Positions 1 to 6,061 of a stretch of 22,526 nucleotides of DNA are shown here, in pieces (the stretch's first letter is position 1; each line of letters opens with the position of its first letter). A model generated the notes under the pieces. That model was not told the DNA's origin. It saw nothing but the letters and a program-made list of their open reading frames with translations, and ran no database searches. Origin of the DNA: Deinococcus phoenicis (GTDB taxonomy: Bacteria > Deinococcota > Deinococci > Deinococcales > Deinococcaceae); assembly GCF_000599865.1 (NCBI RefSeq), contig NZ_JHAC01000043.1, positions 1 through 22,526 of the forward strand, read 5' to 3'. Both the position numbers and the translations under genes were made by a program.

Positions 1-75
1 TCCGGCTGGACCATCGAGCGGGCAGGGGGGCCGCGTGGCGTGCTGCGGGTGCGCTGGCCGGGCGGGGTGGTCTAG
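1..75 (+). CDS. 3' end of an unidentified protein (partial)
   Basis: The first base starts an open frame of 24 codons ending in TAG at 73-75; the protein ends in VRWPGGVV. The codons have high third-position GC like the real genes of the window, and a strong hairpin follows 10 bases after the stop, as expected at a gene end. The short beta-strand-like tail is reminiscent of the last strand of a histidine kinase ATPase domain, but 24 residues are too few to assign a family. It converges on the phage-like minus-strand block. Confidence 0.45.
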   Translation, partial: SGWTIERAGGPRGVLRVRWPGGVV

Positions 76-85
76 CGGCACGGGA

Positions 86-125
86 AAGCCCCGCACCTTG
101 CCTTCCGGGGCCGGGTGCGGGGCTT
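86..125. terminator. Bidirectional hairpin terminator
   Basis: A perfect 12-bp stem (AAGCCCCGCACC at 86-97 pairing with 114-125) encloses a 16-base loop. It lies between the plus-strand gene ending at 75 and the minus-strand block ending at 139, so it can serve both convergent units. There is no long T run on either side; other convergent hairpins in this window also lack one. Confidence 0.75.
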
Positions 126-138
126 CTCGCGTTTGGGA

Positions 139-495
139 CTATCGGTCAACTTGCGCCGTCAGCGCCTTCAGCAACGCCAGCCCCAGGGCTTCGGCGGGGG
201 TATCGGCAGCTCCGAGATGTGGCGCTTCCAGGGGGTCACCTAGGCCGACCAGCCAGCCGTATCCGCCCCCCACCAGCGGCGTCTGGTGGTAACTCATTCG
301 CAGGCCACGAGCGGCGCATTCCTCGCGCAGGGCGTATTCAAGCCACGGCCCGAACTGCGCCGGGTCTTCAAGGTCCAGGTAGATAAGACGGTCGTGCACC
401 ATGACGCGGGCGGTGGTGTAACCAACATTCGTGACGCGGTCGGGCACCAGCTCGTGCAGGCGCTCAAGGGTTTCGGGGAGGGTGGGGGCGGTCAT
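139..495 (-). CDS. Phage-like hypothetical protein, last gene of the minus-strand block
   Basis: This 118-residue protein has no function I can name. It starts at ATG 495, which overlaps the stop of the preceding gene as TGATG; GGGGAG lies six bases upstream as a ribosome binding site. The central part is a mixed alpha/beta segment with several tyrosines and glycines, and the protein ends in a TPAEALGLALLKAL helix. A Thr/Ser-Pro-Ala helix near the C-terminus recalls small phage proteins of the ABA-sandwich type (BC1872-like), but that resemblance is weak. As the last gene of an eight-gene overlapping unit it is probably cotranscribed from the divergent promoter near 3770. No signal peptide or membrane segment is visible. 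Confidence 0.7.
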   Translation of the reverse strand: MTAPTLPETLERLHELVPDRVTNVGYTTARVMVHDRLIYLDLEDPAQFGPWLEYALREECAARGLRMSYHQTPLVGGGYGWLVGLGDPLEAPHLGAADTPAEALGLALLKALTAQVDR

Positions 496-746
496 CAGTT
501 GCTCCCCGCCGGCATCTTGCCGGAGCGCACGACCCGCTGGACGTAGTTCAGGACGCCGCGTTCAACGCGCAGCTCGTAGTGATTCAGGTGGTGCGCGATG
601 TACGCAGCCGTCGGGGTTGTGCGGACTGTAGCGAACAGGTCCACGAAAATACCGATCTCGTCGGCATAGGCCCCCAGTTCGGCCACCCGGCGGTTGAACT
701 CCTCAACCTGCTCCTGGGTCGGGACCCGGCCTCCTGCTCGTGTCAT
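495..746 (-). CDS. Small phage-like hypothetical protein
   Basis: An 83-residue protein of unknown function. The frame is open further upstream (to 797), but I choose ATG 746: it overlaps the previous gene's TGA as TGATG and GGGGAGGG stands six bases before it, whereas a longer start would lie deep inside the preceding gene. The N-terminal half contains the helical stretch QEQVEEFNRRVAELG, the centre is hydrophobic and aromatic, and the C-terminus is basic. No cysteines, export signal or catalytic motif is seen. Its stop overlaps the start of the next gene, so expression is translationally coupled within the block. Confidence 0.68.
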   Translation of the reverse strand: MTRAGGRVPTQEQVEEFNRRVAELGAYADEIGIFVDLFATVRTTPTAAYIAHHLNHYELRVERGVLNYVQRVVRSGKMPAGSN

Positions 747-1051
747 CAGCAGCCCTCCCCGCCCGCCTGGGCCTGGAGCCGCAGCCCCTCCCGGCAATGC
801 GGGTAATGGGTGGCAGGCTCGGAGGGACGGCGGGAGGGTGCCCCTGCCTCCATCTCCGCCTGCGCTTGTTCTGTTGCCCAGCGCGTCACGTCCTTGCTGT
901 TGAGCGCCCGCAGCTGGGCGTCCACCTCCAGAAACCGCAGGGCCGCTTCGCCCCTCTCATCGTCGGGAGCGTTGCCCGCCGTGAGGGCGGCATAGTCGGC
1001 CTGCGCCTTAACCCATGCGGCCAGCAGGCGGAGGGCTGCTGCGCCGGTCAC
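746..1051 (-). CDS. Small phage-like hypothetical protein with an AQAGGEG tail
   Basis: A 101-residue protein starting at GTG 1051, which overlaps the upstream TGA as GTGA; GGGGAGGGG precedes the start. The protein is alanine-rich and predicted mostly helical, including LRFLEVDAQLRALN, followed by a short Cys/His segment (THYPHCREGL). Its C-terminus reads QAQAGGEGC, nearly the same as the end of the gene before it. The DNA for that tail is an exact 24-bp repeat (753-776) that also supplies the ribosome binding site of the next gene. The function is unknown. Its place in the block suggests an early phage or accessory role. Confidence 0.68.
   Translation of the reverse strand: MTGAAALRLLAAWVKAQADYAALTAGNAPDDERGEAALRFLEVDAQLRALNSKDVTRWATEQAQAEMEAGAPSRRPSEPATHYPHCREGLRLQAQAGGEGC
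753..776 (-). repeat. Gene-boundary repeat, copy 1
   Basis: A 24-base sequence is identical to 1055-1078. Read on the minus strand, both copies encode QAQAGGEG at the very end of a protein and contain the GGGGAGGG that serves the next start codon. Confidence 0.85.
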
Positions 1052-1800
1052 TGCCCCTCCCCGCCCGCCTGGGCCTGGGCAATCCGCGCGAACCCTGTCA
1101 GGAGGTCGCGGCCCGTCTTGCTGTCCTCTGGCTTGATGCCGGGATAGATGCTCCAGAGTTCCAGACCGAGGTGGGCGTAACCGTTGGCAGGTCCACTGGG
1201 GAGGTCCGTGGGCTGACCTTCCCGGTCCATACCGGCCCAGCCGAGCGGGCGGACTCGGGCGCAGCCGATCAGTGCGTCCCAGAGGGCTGCCTTCTCTCTG
1301 AGTTCTGCCTCAGGCGGCGCGTAGGCGTTGGGGTCAATCCCGTTGAAGGTAAAGAACATCTCCGCCAGGCCGTATCCAGCAGCCTCTTCATGCCATTCGC
1401 GCATCGTGCGCCAGCCAGTAGCACGGAGTTGCGCTATCGGCACACTCACGCTATCCACTCCCGCCTCAGCCTGCGCGGGCGCGGGGGACTGGCGGAGGAG
1501 GGCGGTGAGGTCAGCAGCGGCGGCACTGAGGCCGATGCCATATTGGTCCTGGTAGCGGTTACTCGTCTGCCGCCACTCCTGCACCAGCCGCTCCACCCCG
1601 GCCCGCAGTCCATCCGCCTCAGCCGATGCCGGGGGCGCAGGCTGGGCGAGGGCCACAGGGCACTCCCCGCAGTGCCGCAGCGCGCCATCCTCCCAGTCGT
1701 TGCCGCCACAGATCAGGCAGGAGACGCTGCCGGTCTGAGACCGGCGCAGGGCGAGGCGGCGCAGGCGTTTGTACATCTCAGCAGCAGCGGGGCTACTCAT
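1048..1800 (-). CDS. Phage-like protein with N-terminal zinc-ribbon-like cysteines
   Basis: A 250-residue protein of unknown function, starting at ATG 1800 eight bases inside the preceding gene, with GGAGGT upstream. Residues 1-60 are basic and carry CLICGG and CGEC, a four-cysteine arrangement typical of a small zinc ribbon. After a proline/alanine linker come a helical region (about 65-105), a second linker with AQAEAG, and an aromatic C-terminal part (about 120-240, including EMFFTFNGIDPNAYAPPEAE). The composition suggests two modules joined by an AQA-rich linker, possibly a fusion of two ancestral small phage genes. It ends in AQAQAGGEGQ, shared with the next gene. Nucleic-acid or protein binding through the ribbon is inference. 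Confidence 0.72.
   Translation of the reverse strand: MSSPAAAEMYKRLRRLALRRSQTGSVSCLICGGNDWEDGALRHCGECPVALAQPAPPASAEADGLRAGVERLVQEWRQTSNRYQDQYGIGLSAAAADLTALLRQSPAPAQAEAGVDSVSVPIAQLRATGWRTMREWHEEAAGYGLAEMFFTFNGIDPNAYAPPEAELREKAALWDALIGCARVRPLGWAGMDREGQPTDLPSGPANGYAHLGLELWSIYPGIKPEDSKTGRDLLTGFARIAQAQAGGEGQ
1055..1078 (-). repeat. Gene-boundary repeat, copy 2
   Basis: This is the exact second copy of 753-776, in the same orientation and reading frame, at the 3' end of the 250-residue gene. A diverged relative (APAQAGE) sits at 2600-2625 near the end of another gene of the block. Confidence 0.85.
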
Positions 1801-2194
1801 CGGACACCTCCGGGTTCAGAGCGTCAATCAGGGCGGTGAGATCGGCGAGATTCAGCGCTTCCAGCGCCTGAGAGGCCAGATAGCGCCGCGCGATGGCCTC
1901 TTTCAGGTCGTCGTATCTGAACGCACCGCGCCGTGTCGCCGCTTCCACCCGGTCAAGCTGTGCCGACGCCTCCACAAACTCCCGCAGCAGCGACAGGTGG
2001 TGCGCGGCACTGCTGAGCAGGGCAATCTCTCCGCAGGCCGCGCACCACACCTGCTCCCCGTCCTCGCTGTATTCGGCGCAGTCGGTGCAGGTGACCTTCC
2101 CGCAGTCCTGGCAGGTCTGGGGGTCGTCGATGGGGCGCTGGCAGGTGGGGCAGGGGGCAGCAGCGGGGGCGGGAGCAGGGTTATCGGTCGGCAT
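1793..2194 (-). CDS. Double zinc-finger-like phage protein
   Basis: A 133-residue protein whose N-terminal half holds four CXXC pairs (CPTC, CQDC, CTDC, CAAC within residues 15-55), the pattern of a treble-clef or B-box-like double zinc site. The C-terminal half is helical (HLSLLREFVEASAQLDRVE and following). The start at ATG 2194 has AGGAGG nine bases upstream and lies 14 bases inside the preceding gene. No catalytic motif is seen, so the zinc sites probably have a structural or binding role. It belongs to the overlapping minus-strand block and is followed by a second cysteine-rich protein, so zinc-binding small proteins are a theme of this unit. Confidence 0.75.
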   Translation of the reverse strand: MPTDNPAPAPAAAPCPTCQRPIDDPQTCQDCGKVTCTDCAEYSEDGEQVWCAACGEIALLSSAAHHLSLLREFVEASAQLDRVEAATRRGAFRYDDLKEAIARRYLASQALEALNLADLTALIDALNPEVSDE

Positions 2195-2576
2195 GGGCGG
2201 GGGCCTCCTGGGGGGTGAGTGCCTGCGCCGCGTGCCATAGCCCCTCGGCGGTCAGGCGAGGACGAATAGATATCGCACGTGGGGCGAGTGCCCGGCGATG
2301 CTCAACAAAGTCGGCGGCGTAGGGTTTCCACTGCTGGCCGCCCGAATGCGCGAGACCCTGGTACAGATTGGCGGCCTCGGGGCAGAGGCGGTCGTGGTGG
2401 CAGCCGCAGGGGAGGGTCGCCACCTCGGGCAGGCCGCGTAGGGCCACCCGCCGGGCACGCAGGATGACGGCATCGGCATTGAGTATCTGCACGGCACGGG
2501 CCTGGGCGAAGCGGTGACGTGCATCACCGCTCAGCACGGCACCAGAGCGCAGCAGGGGGACATGGACGAGGGTCAC
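2181..2576 (-). CDS. Phage-like hypothetical protein with a Cys/His cluster
   Basis: A 131-residue protein starting at GTG 2576, overlapping the upstream TGA as GTGA, with GGAGGGGGG ahead of the start. The middle contains PCGCHHDRLCPEA, a compact Cys/His cluster often seen in short phage proteins and able to bind a metal ion; helical and basic segments flank it. No known enzyme motif is visible. The gene overlaps the next one by 14 bases. Function unknown; metal binding is inferred from the residues alone. Confidence 0.68.
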   Translation of the reverse strand: MTLVHVPLLRSGAVLSGDARHRFAQARAVQILNADAVILRARRVALRGLPEVATLPCGCHHDRLCPEAANLYQGLAHSGGQQWKPYAADFVEHRRALAPRAISIRPRLTAEGLWHAAQALTPQEAPAHADR

Positions 2577-3169
2577 GTCTCCCCCCTCCCCGCTGCGTCC
2601 GTCTCCCCGGCCTGGGCAGGGGCGAGAGCGATGCGGGCACGCTGGCCTCCATCGGCGGCCAGGGCGTGTCGGCCAGCATCCCCCTCGCTATGGATCAGGC
2701 GGCACAACCGGGCCTGCTCGCCGTACCACGCCAGTTCCTCCCTCAGCCCCCGCTCCCGCTCCAGCGCCGCGTCCAACTCCCCGCGCGGGACATACGCCGA
2801 CTGGCCCGGCTCCTGCCCCCAGGCAGCCAGCAAACGCGCCAGCCTGTCCCGCGCGTTGCCTTCGGGGAGGTCGCTCAGCAGTGCGGCCAGATACTGCTGG
2901 TGTCCGTCGTTGTCGTATTCCAGCAGGGCTGAGCGCCGTTCTGCCGCCTCAGCGCGGGCCAGGGCAGAGAGGGCGGTGTGGGCGAGGGTAGGAGACGCAG
3001 CCATCAGATGGGCATCCGCACGGTCAATGCCCTCCGCGAGACTCAGGGTGGCGGGTCGGCCCCGGCGCGTTATCAACCACCATATATCGGTGTCAGGCTC
3101 AACTTCCCAGACTCCCGGTGTCGCACCTTCCAGCAGCTCCCGAATCTGCTCTGCGGTCAGTTCATTCAT
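2573..3169 (-). CDS. Ead/Ea22-like phage protein
   Basis: A 198-residue protein starting at ATG 3169 with GAGGAGG six bases upstream. The N-terminus reads IRELLEGATPGVWEVEPD and is followed by RADAHLMAASPTLA. Together these match the ATPGPW...DAxLIAAAP pattern found in Ead/Ea22-like proteins and related early proteins of many phages. Residues 90-165 form charged helices, including a likely coiled coil (ELDAALERERGLREELAW). The C-terminus carries APAQAGE, related to the AQAGGEG tails further down the block. The family has no established biochemical function. This is the best single sign that the block is of phage origin. Confidence 0.75.
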   Translation of the reverse strand: MNELTAEQIRELLEGATPGVWEVEPDTDIWWLITRRGRPATLSLAEGIDRADAHLMAASPTLAHTALSALARAEAAERRSALLEYDNDGHQQYLAALLSDLPEGNARDRLARLLAAWGQEPGQSAYVPRGELDAALERERGLREELAWYGEQARLCRLIHSEGDAGRHALAADGGQRARIALAPAQAGETDAAGRGET

Positions 3170-3222
3170 GGTGCCTCCTCAAATGTTGAGAGGGGGCGAG
3201 CTTCCCCGCCCCAGCGTGTGCG

Positions 3223-3684
3223 TCAGCCGACCATCCCGAACTGCCCGTAGGCGTAGCTCCGCACCGTGACCGCCTCCACCCCCGTCAGCGCCGCGAGGCT
3301 GCCCACGTCCCGCCCCAGCGCCTCCCCAGCGACTGCGTAGTGGTTCCGGTGCCCCAGTCGTCCCAACTCACGGTGCAGCGTCCACGCCGCCCGGTTGCCG
3401 ATGGCGGGGCCGTCCGTGGGCATGACAGGTTCCACGCACTCGCCCAGCAGGGTCACGGTGCCGACCCGTTCCGCCCGGTTCAGGAGGCGCACGGCCAGCT
3501 CGGGCGCGACCGCCTGCCCGTTCACGGTCGCGCTGGTCACGGTGCCCCTGCCCTCCCCGTCCCGGTGGCCGTGCAGGGTGATGGTGGCCTCGGTGCGGAC
3601 GGTGGCGCTCAGGCTGTCGCCCCAGCCGTCGTAGGTGACGGTGGCGTAGGTGCGGGTGATGGGGGTGGGTGCTAGGGTGTTCAT
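3223..3684 (-). CDS. First gene of the minus-strand phage-like block, hypothetical
   Basis: A 153-residue protein of unknown function starting at ATG 3684, with AGGAGG five bases upstream. The N-terminal 75 residues are rich in threonine and valine and look beta-stranded (alternating YATVTYDGWG, TVRTEATITLHG). The remainder is more helical and ends with RSYAYGQFGMVG. A 53-base gap separates it from the following gene, the only real gap in the block. Transcription probably starts near 3760 from a TATAAT promoter that overlaps the palindromic operator, so this gene and those downstream should be controlled by the divergent regulator. Confidence 0.7.
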   Translation of the reverse strand: MNTLAPTPITRTYATVTYDGWGDSLSATVRTEATITLHGHRDGEGRGTVTSATVNGQAVAPELAVRLLNRAERVGTVTLLGECVEPVMPTDGPAIGNRAAWTLHRELGRLGHRNHYAVAGEALGRDVGSLAALTGVEAVTVRSYAYGQFGMVG

Positions 3685-3745
3685 GCGTCCTCCTGTTGGG
3701 GCGTCGGGCGGTCACTTCTTGCGGGAGGGCCGCCTCTTTCGCGCC

Positions 3746-3774
3746 TTGTTTTATATCTACAGTAGAATTATACT
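3746..3774 (+). promoter_or_regulatory. Promoter of the plus-strand regulator operon
   Basis: TTGTTT (3746-3751) is followed after 17 bases by TATACT (3769-3774). Transcription would begin near 3781. It overlaps the opposing promoter almost completely, so the two probably exclude each other. Confidence 0.7.
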
Positions 3775-3786
3775 CTAGATATAAAA
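3749..3786. promoter_or_regulatory. 38-bp palindromic operator between divergent promoters
   Basis: The sequence is almost perfectly self-complementary: arms TTTTATATCTA (3749-3759) and TAGATATAAAA (3776-3786) are exact inverted repeats, and the 16 bases between them add six more pairs, giving 17 of 19. The left half also contains the smaller perfect palindrome TCTACAGTAGA (3757-3767); the right half holds an imperfect match to it. The site is strikingly AT-rich in a GC-rich context and covers both divergent -10 boxes, the expected place for a Cro/CI-type repressor. The neighbouring HTH protein is the obvious candidate binder (inference). Confidence 0.85.
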
Positions 3787-3794
3787 CTATGCAA
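3767..3794 (-). promoter_or_regulatory. Promoter of the minus-strand phage-like block
   Basis: On the minus strand a perfect TATAAT (3772-3767) stands 16 bases downstream of TTGCAT (3794-3789). Transcription would start near 3760, about 75 bases before ATG 3684. The -10 box lies in the centre of the palindrome. Confidence 0.7.
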
Positions 3795-3812
3795 GGGGGT
3801 ACGACAGACCGC

Positions 3813-4082
3813 ATGATGACCACAGTGATTCAGAGCCACCTGAAAACCGTGCTGGAGGGAAACGGTGTGAAAACCGCCGTCCTGCTCCGCGCGATTCAGA
3901 CCCGATACGGCGATAAAGCCATCAGTCAACCCACGCTCTACAAGGTGGTGAACGGTGAGAACGGGATGCCAGACGCCCGCACCGTCGAACAGGTGATGCA
4001 CGCTCTGGTTGACGTGACGGGTAAAACTTTCGCTCTGGGCGAGGTCTTCACCTGGAAGCCTGATCGGGAAGCCCGACCATGA
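3813..4082 (+). CDS. Cro/CI-type HTH regulator of the phage-like block
   Basis: An 89-residue protein with the layout of a small XRE-family DNA-binding protein: an initial helix (VIQSHLKTVLEGNG), then a helix-turn-helix in which QPTLYKVVNGENGMPDARTVE matches the usual recognition helix plus NG-K-xxPxxxTLE turn, and a closing helix with the LGEVFTW end common to these domains. I prefer ATG 3813, preceded by AAGGGGGT; an in-frame ATG at 3789, about eight bases from the predicted transcription start, would add eight residues. It probably binds the 38-bp palindrome and sets the balance between the two divergent units. The next gene overlaps by four bases. Whether it acts as CI or Cro cannot be told. 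Confidence 0.82.
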   Translation: MMTTVIQSHLKTVLEGNGVKTAVLLRAIQTRYGDKAISQPTLYKVVNGENGMPDARTVEQVMHALVDVTGKTFALGEVFTWKPDREARP

Positions 4083-4384
4083 ACCTGACCCCTGACCTCA
4101 TCAGCCCCGAAGAGCTACAAGTGGCCGTGGAGGCGGAGCGGGCACGGAATGACGCCTACTGGCTGAGCGTCATCGCGCAACTGGCCGACATGCAGGCAGC
4201 CACAGCGGGGTATTACGCCACGCTCTCCCGCACCAGCAAAAGCGAACGGAAGCGGCAGGCCCGTATCTGCCAATTCAATTTAGACGTACTAGAGGGGCGG
4301 TGGCCGGGACGCCGGGACCGTACGCCCGCTGATGTGGCCCAGCGCCTCAGAGACACTATTCAGGCATTGGAGGCGCAGCAGTGA
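4079..4384 (+). CDS. Small helical phage-like hypothetical protein
   Basis: A 101-residue, charged, mostly helical protein of unknown function. The start ATG 4079 overlaps the regulator's stop as ATGA, and its own stop overlaps the next start as GTGA, so it is part of a coupled operon. Visible segments are a helix rich in Glu and Ala (EELQVAVEAERARN), a basic patch (SKSERKRQARIC) and a second helix near the C-terminus. No cysteines arranged for metal binding, no export signal and no enzyme motif are seen. It could be a DNA- or protein-binding accessory protein, but that is a guess. Confidence 0.7.
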   Translation: MNLTPDLISPEELQVAVEAERARNDAYWLSVIAQLADMQAATAGYYATLSRTSKSERKRQARICQFNLDVLEGRWPGRRDRTPADVAQRLRDTIQALEAQQ

Positions 4385-4752
4385 GGCTTATCGTTTGCGG
4401 GGGCCGCCACTTCTCTGACTACGAACTCTTCCACACCGCCATTGCCCGCTGGATTGAGGTGTACGGCTGGCCGGACGAGGTCGTGACAGGCGGGGCCAGT
4501 GGGGCGGACACGATGGGGAAAGCGTGGGCGCTGGAAAACGGCATCCCGCATAGGGGAGTCCCCGCTGAGTGGGAGCGGTGGGGCAAGAAGGCCGGGCCGC
4601 TCAGAAATGCGGAGATGGCCCGCTATGCCTGTGATGGGGTACGCGGCGGGTGCCTCGCGCTGCCGGGGGGCAAAGGCACGGCAGACATGGTGCAGCAGGC
4701 CCGGACAAGTGGTCTGACCATGATGGAGGTGGAGGCTAATCATGAGTATTGA
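4381..4752 (+). CDS. DUF2493 / YspA-like SLOG-family protein
   Basis: A 123-residue protein starting at GTG 4381 with GGAGG seven bases upstream. It shows the marks of the DUF2493 branch of the SLOG superfamily: IVCGGRHFSD at residues 4-13, VTGGASGADTMGKAWA at 35-50, AGPLRNAEM at 71-79 and LPGGKGTADM at 94-103. SLOG proteins have a Rossmann-like fold and are thought to bind nucleotides or nucleotide-derived signals; DUF2493 members are frequent in phages and mobile elements. The exact ligand is unknown. It is the third gene of the regulator operon and may be cargo or a nucleotide-sensing accessory of the element. Confidence 0.85.
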   Translation: MRLIVCGGRHFSDYELFHTAIARWIEVYGWPDEVVTGGASGADTMGKAWALENGIPHRGVPAEWERWGKKAGPLRNAEMARYACDGVRGGCLALPGGKGTADMVQQARTSGLTMMEVEANHEY

Positions 4753-5101
4753 CATGTCCAGTTTTGTCCTCTTTGAACGTCCAGCAAGAAACTCATGGAT
4801 TAGAAAACCCGCAGCCGTTACCTTGGGTAAAGAAGGCAACACGCTTCACATCAACGCTAACGCGCAAGACCGCCTGCGGCATCCAGCCTATGTTGTGATC
4901 CTGTTTAATAAGAAGGAACGAGTTGTGGCTATAAGGGCCTGTGATCCCGCAGAAGTAGGGGCAAAGGCGGTGAGAGGAAAGAGTGGCAATGTGAGTACTT
5001 ACAAGCTCGGCAAACTCTTATCGCTTGAGCCGGGACCACGCCCTGTTGAACTTGTGGAGGGGCACCTTCTTTTCAAGATGGATAAGGAAACACCCCAATA
5101 A
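4742..5101 (+). CDS. Conserved-looking hypothetical protein, low-GC last gene of the operon
   Basis: A 119-residue protein of unknown function. ATG 4742 lies 11 bases inside the previous gene, with GGAGG six bases upstream. The N-terminus (SSFVLFERPARNSW) leads into a compact alpha/beta domain with AVTLGKEGNTLHINANAQ, AYVVILFNKKERVVAIRACDP and a final YKLGKLLSL segment. I recall proteins of this general pattern in accessory regions of various bacteria, but cannot name a family. Its base composition is clearly lower in GC than its neighbours, which suggests transfer from another genome. A strong terminator follows immediately. Confidence 0.75.
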   Translation: MSIDMSSFVLFERPARNSWIRKPAAVTLGKEGNTLHINANAQDRLRHPAYVVILFNKKERVVAIRACDPAEVGAKAVRGKSGNVSTYKLGKLLSLEPGPRPVELVEGHLLFKMDKETPQ

Positions 5102-5104
5102 TAG

Positions 5105-5133
5105 AGAGGCCCACCTTCCCCCGGTGGGCCTCT
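5105..5133 (+). terminator. Terminator of the regulator operon
   Basis: An 11-bp perfect stem (AGAGGCCCACC at 5105-5115 with 5123-5133) encloses a seven-base pyrimidine loop and starts four bases after the stop codon of the preceding gene. Confidence 0.88.
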
Positions 5134-5173
5134 TCGCGTCCGCACTCTGGGCGTCCCCCGCTTCCGCGTGCGC

Positions 5174-5737
5174 TCAGGCTAGGGGAGAGGAGAGGGGGGT
5201 AGGCGGGTGGGTGAAGAGGGGGTGAAGGGGATGAAGCCCAGGAATGTCTACCTCTTTCGAGGCGGAATACAGGCTTTGCAGCGGAATGGTCTGCTCGGAA
5301 GTCACGCTGCCCATATTGATCAGCGCCCCGCCCCGCTCCCGCAGGTCCCGCACGGCCGCGCGCGAGCCGTACACCAGCCCCCAGAAATTGATGTCGAACA
5401 GGCGGCGCATGTCCTCCACCGAGAACTCCATCAGCTCGCCGTACAGGCCGACGCCCGCGTTGTTCACCCAGGTGTCGAAGCCGCCGTAGGTCGCCCGCGC
5501 CAGCTCCGCGACGCGCTCCACGTCCTCCTCGCGGCTCACGTCTGCCACCGCGAAAACGGCCTGGCCCCCGCCGTCCACGATTTCCTGCGTCAGTTGCCGC
5601 AGGGCGTTCCCGCTGCGCGCGGCCAGCACCAGCCGCACGCCCTGTTTCGCGGCCATCCGCGCAGTCGTCAGACCGATACCGCTGGACGCGCCCGTCAGGA
5701 CCATCACCTGTTCCGCCAGGGGTTTGAGTTTCACCAT
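5174..5737 (-). pseudogene. Short-chain dehydrogenase truncated after its catalytic YxxxK
   Basis: The gene starts at ATG 5737 (GGAGG six bases upstream; the open frame extends to 5770 without support). It encodes a classical SDR oxidoreductase: TGASSGIG cofactor loop at residues 15-22, NNAG at 92-95, the catalytic serine in GSVTS (144) and YSASK with Tyr157 and Lys161. Family similarity then ends abruptly at about base 5255. Instead of the usual KHAVKGFTDAL helix and roughly 140 more residues (substrate-binding part), the frame runs 26 codons through a proline-rich tail encoded by a purine-rich tract and stops at 5174. The loss coincides with the right border of the phage-like block, so insertion of an element or a deletion removed the 3' half. 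The product is probably inactive. Confidence 0.8.
5180..5232 (+). other. Purine-rich tract with a canonical G-quadruplex motif
   Basis: The plus strand is almost entirely A and G here. Within it, 5194-5222 has four runs of three or more G separated by loops of 5, 1 and 6 bases (TAGGC, T, TGAAGA), the standard quadruplex pattern. It lies at the junction between the phage-like block and the broken SDR gene. Confidence 0.7.
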
Positions 5738-5794
5738 GCCGTCCTCCTGCCTGCGAGTGTCGTGGCCCACCGCCGCAGGTTTGTTTCCAGTTCG

Positions 5795-5926
5795 CTAAAG
5801 TTCCCCAGGGGTCATGGCCTCATCCGGCCGGCAGAGGGTGCCTGACAGCACGTCGAAGACGCCCGTCGTCAGGAGGGTGCTGCGGGCGCGGGCCGTGTAG
5901 GCGAGGCCGAACAGCCGCGTTTCGCA
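5795..5926 (-). pseudogene. Orphan 3' tail of a lost gene (43 codons)
   Basis: Reading the minus strand from 5926 to TAG 5797-5795 gives 43 codons (CETRLFGLAYTARARS..., ending MTPGEL) with about 37 of 43 third positions G or C, the same strong coding bias as intact genes nearby. Upstream of 5926 the bias disappears and no good start codon or ribosome binding site is seen, while a large hairpin follows at 5966-6016. I read this as the surviving C-terminus of a gene whose 5' part was deleted. It lies 57 bases upstream of the SDR start, so the two may once have been an operon. The family is not recognised; a small intact gene with a rare start codon is the alternative. Confidence 0.4.
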
Positions 5927-5965
5927 CAAAGCACCAACCCGCCCACGTGCGGACCGCCGGGAGCA

Positions 5966-6016
5966 GGATGCCGCCGCTCAGGAGGCGCCCTCTGTTCCTC
6001 CTGAGCGGCGGCATCC
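5966..6016. other. Perfect 20-bp inverted repeat (strong hairpin)
   Basis: The arms 5966-5985 and 5997-6016 are exact inverted repeats of 20 bases with an 11-base loop. There is no T run on either side. It could be a terminator for transcripts from either direction, or a mobile or REP-like palindrome. The 11-base loop matches that of the convergent terminator at 12439-12479. Confidence 0.7.
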
Positions 6017-6018
6017 CG

Positions 6019-6047
6019 GGCGACTTCAGAACTTGAAGTGCGTCGCC
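6019..6047. other. Second hairpin of the cluster
   Basis: GGCGACTTCA (6019-6028) pairs with TGAA (6034-6037) and, after a four-base bulge, GTCGCC (6042-6047), leaving a five-base loop. It starts two bases after the 20-bp inverted repeat. Confidence 0.45.
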
Positions 6048-6061
6048 TGACGACAGAAGCG

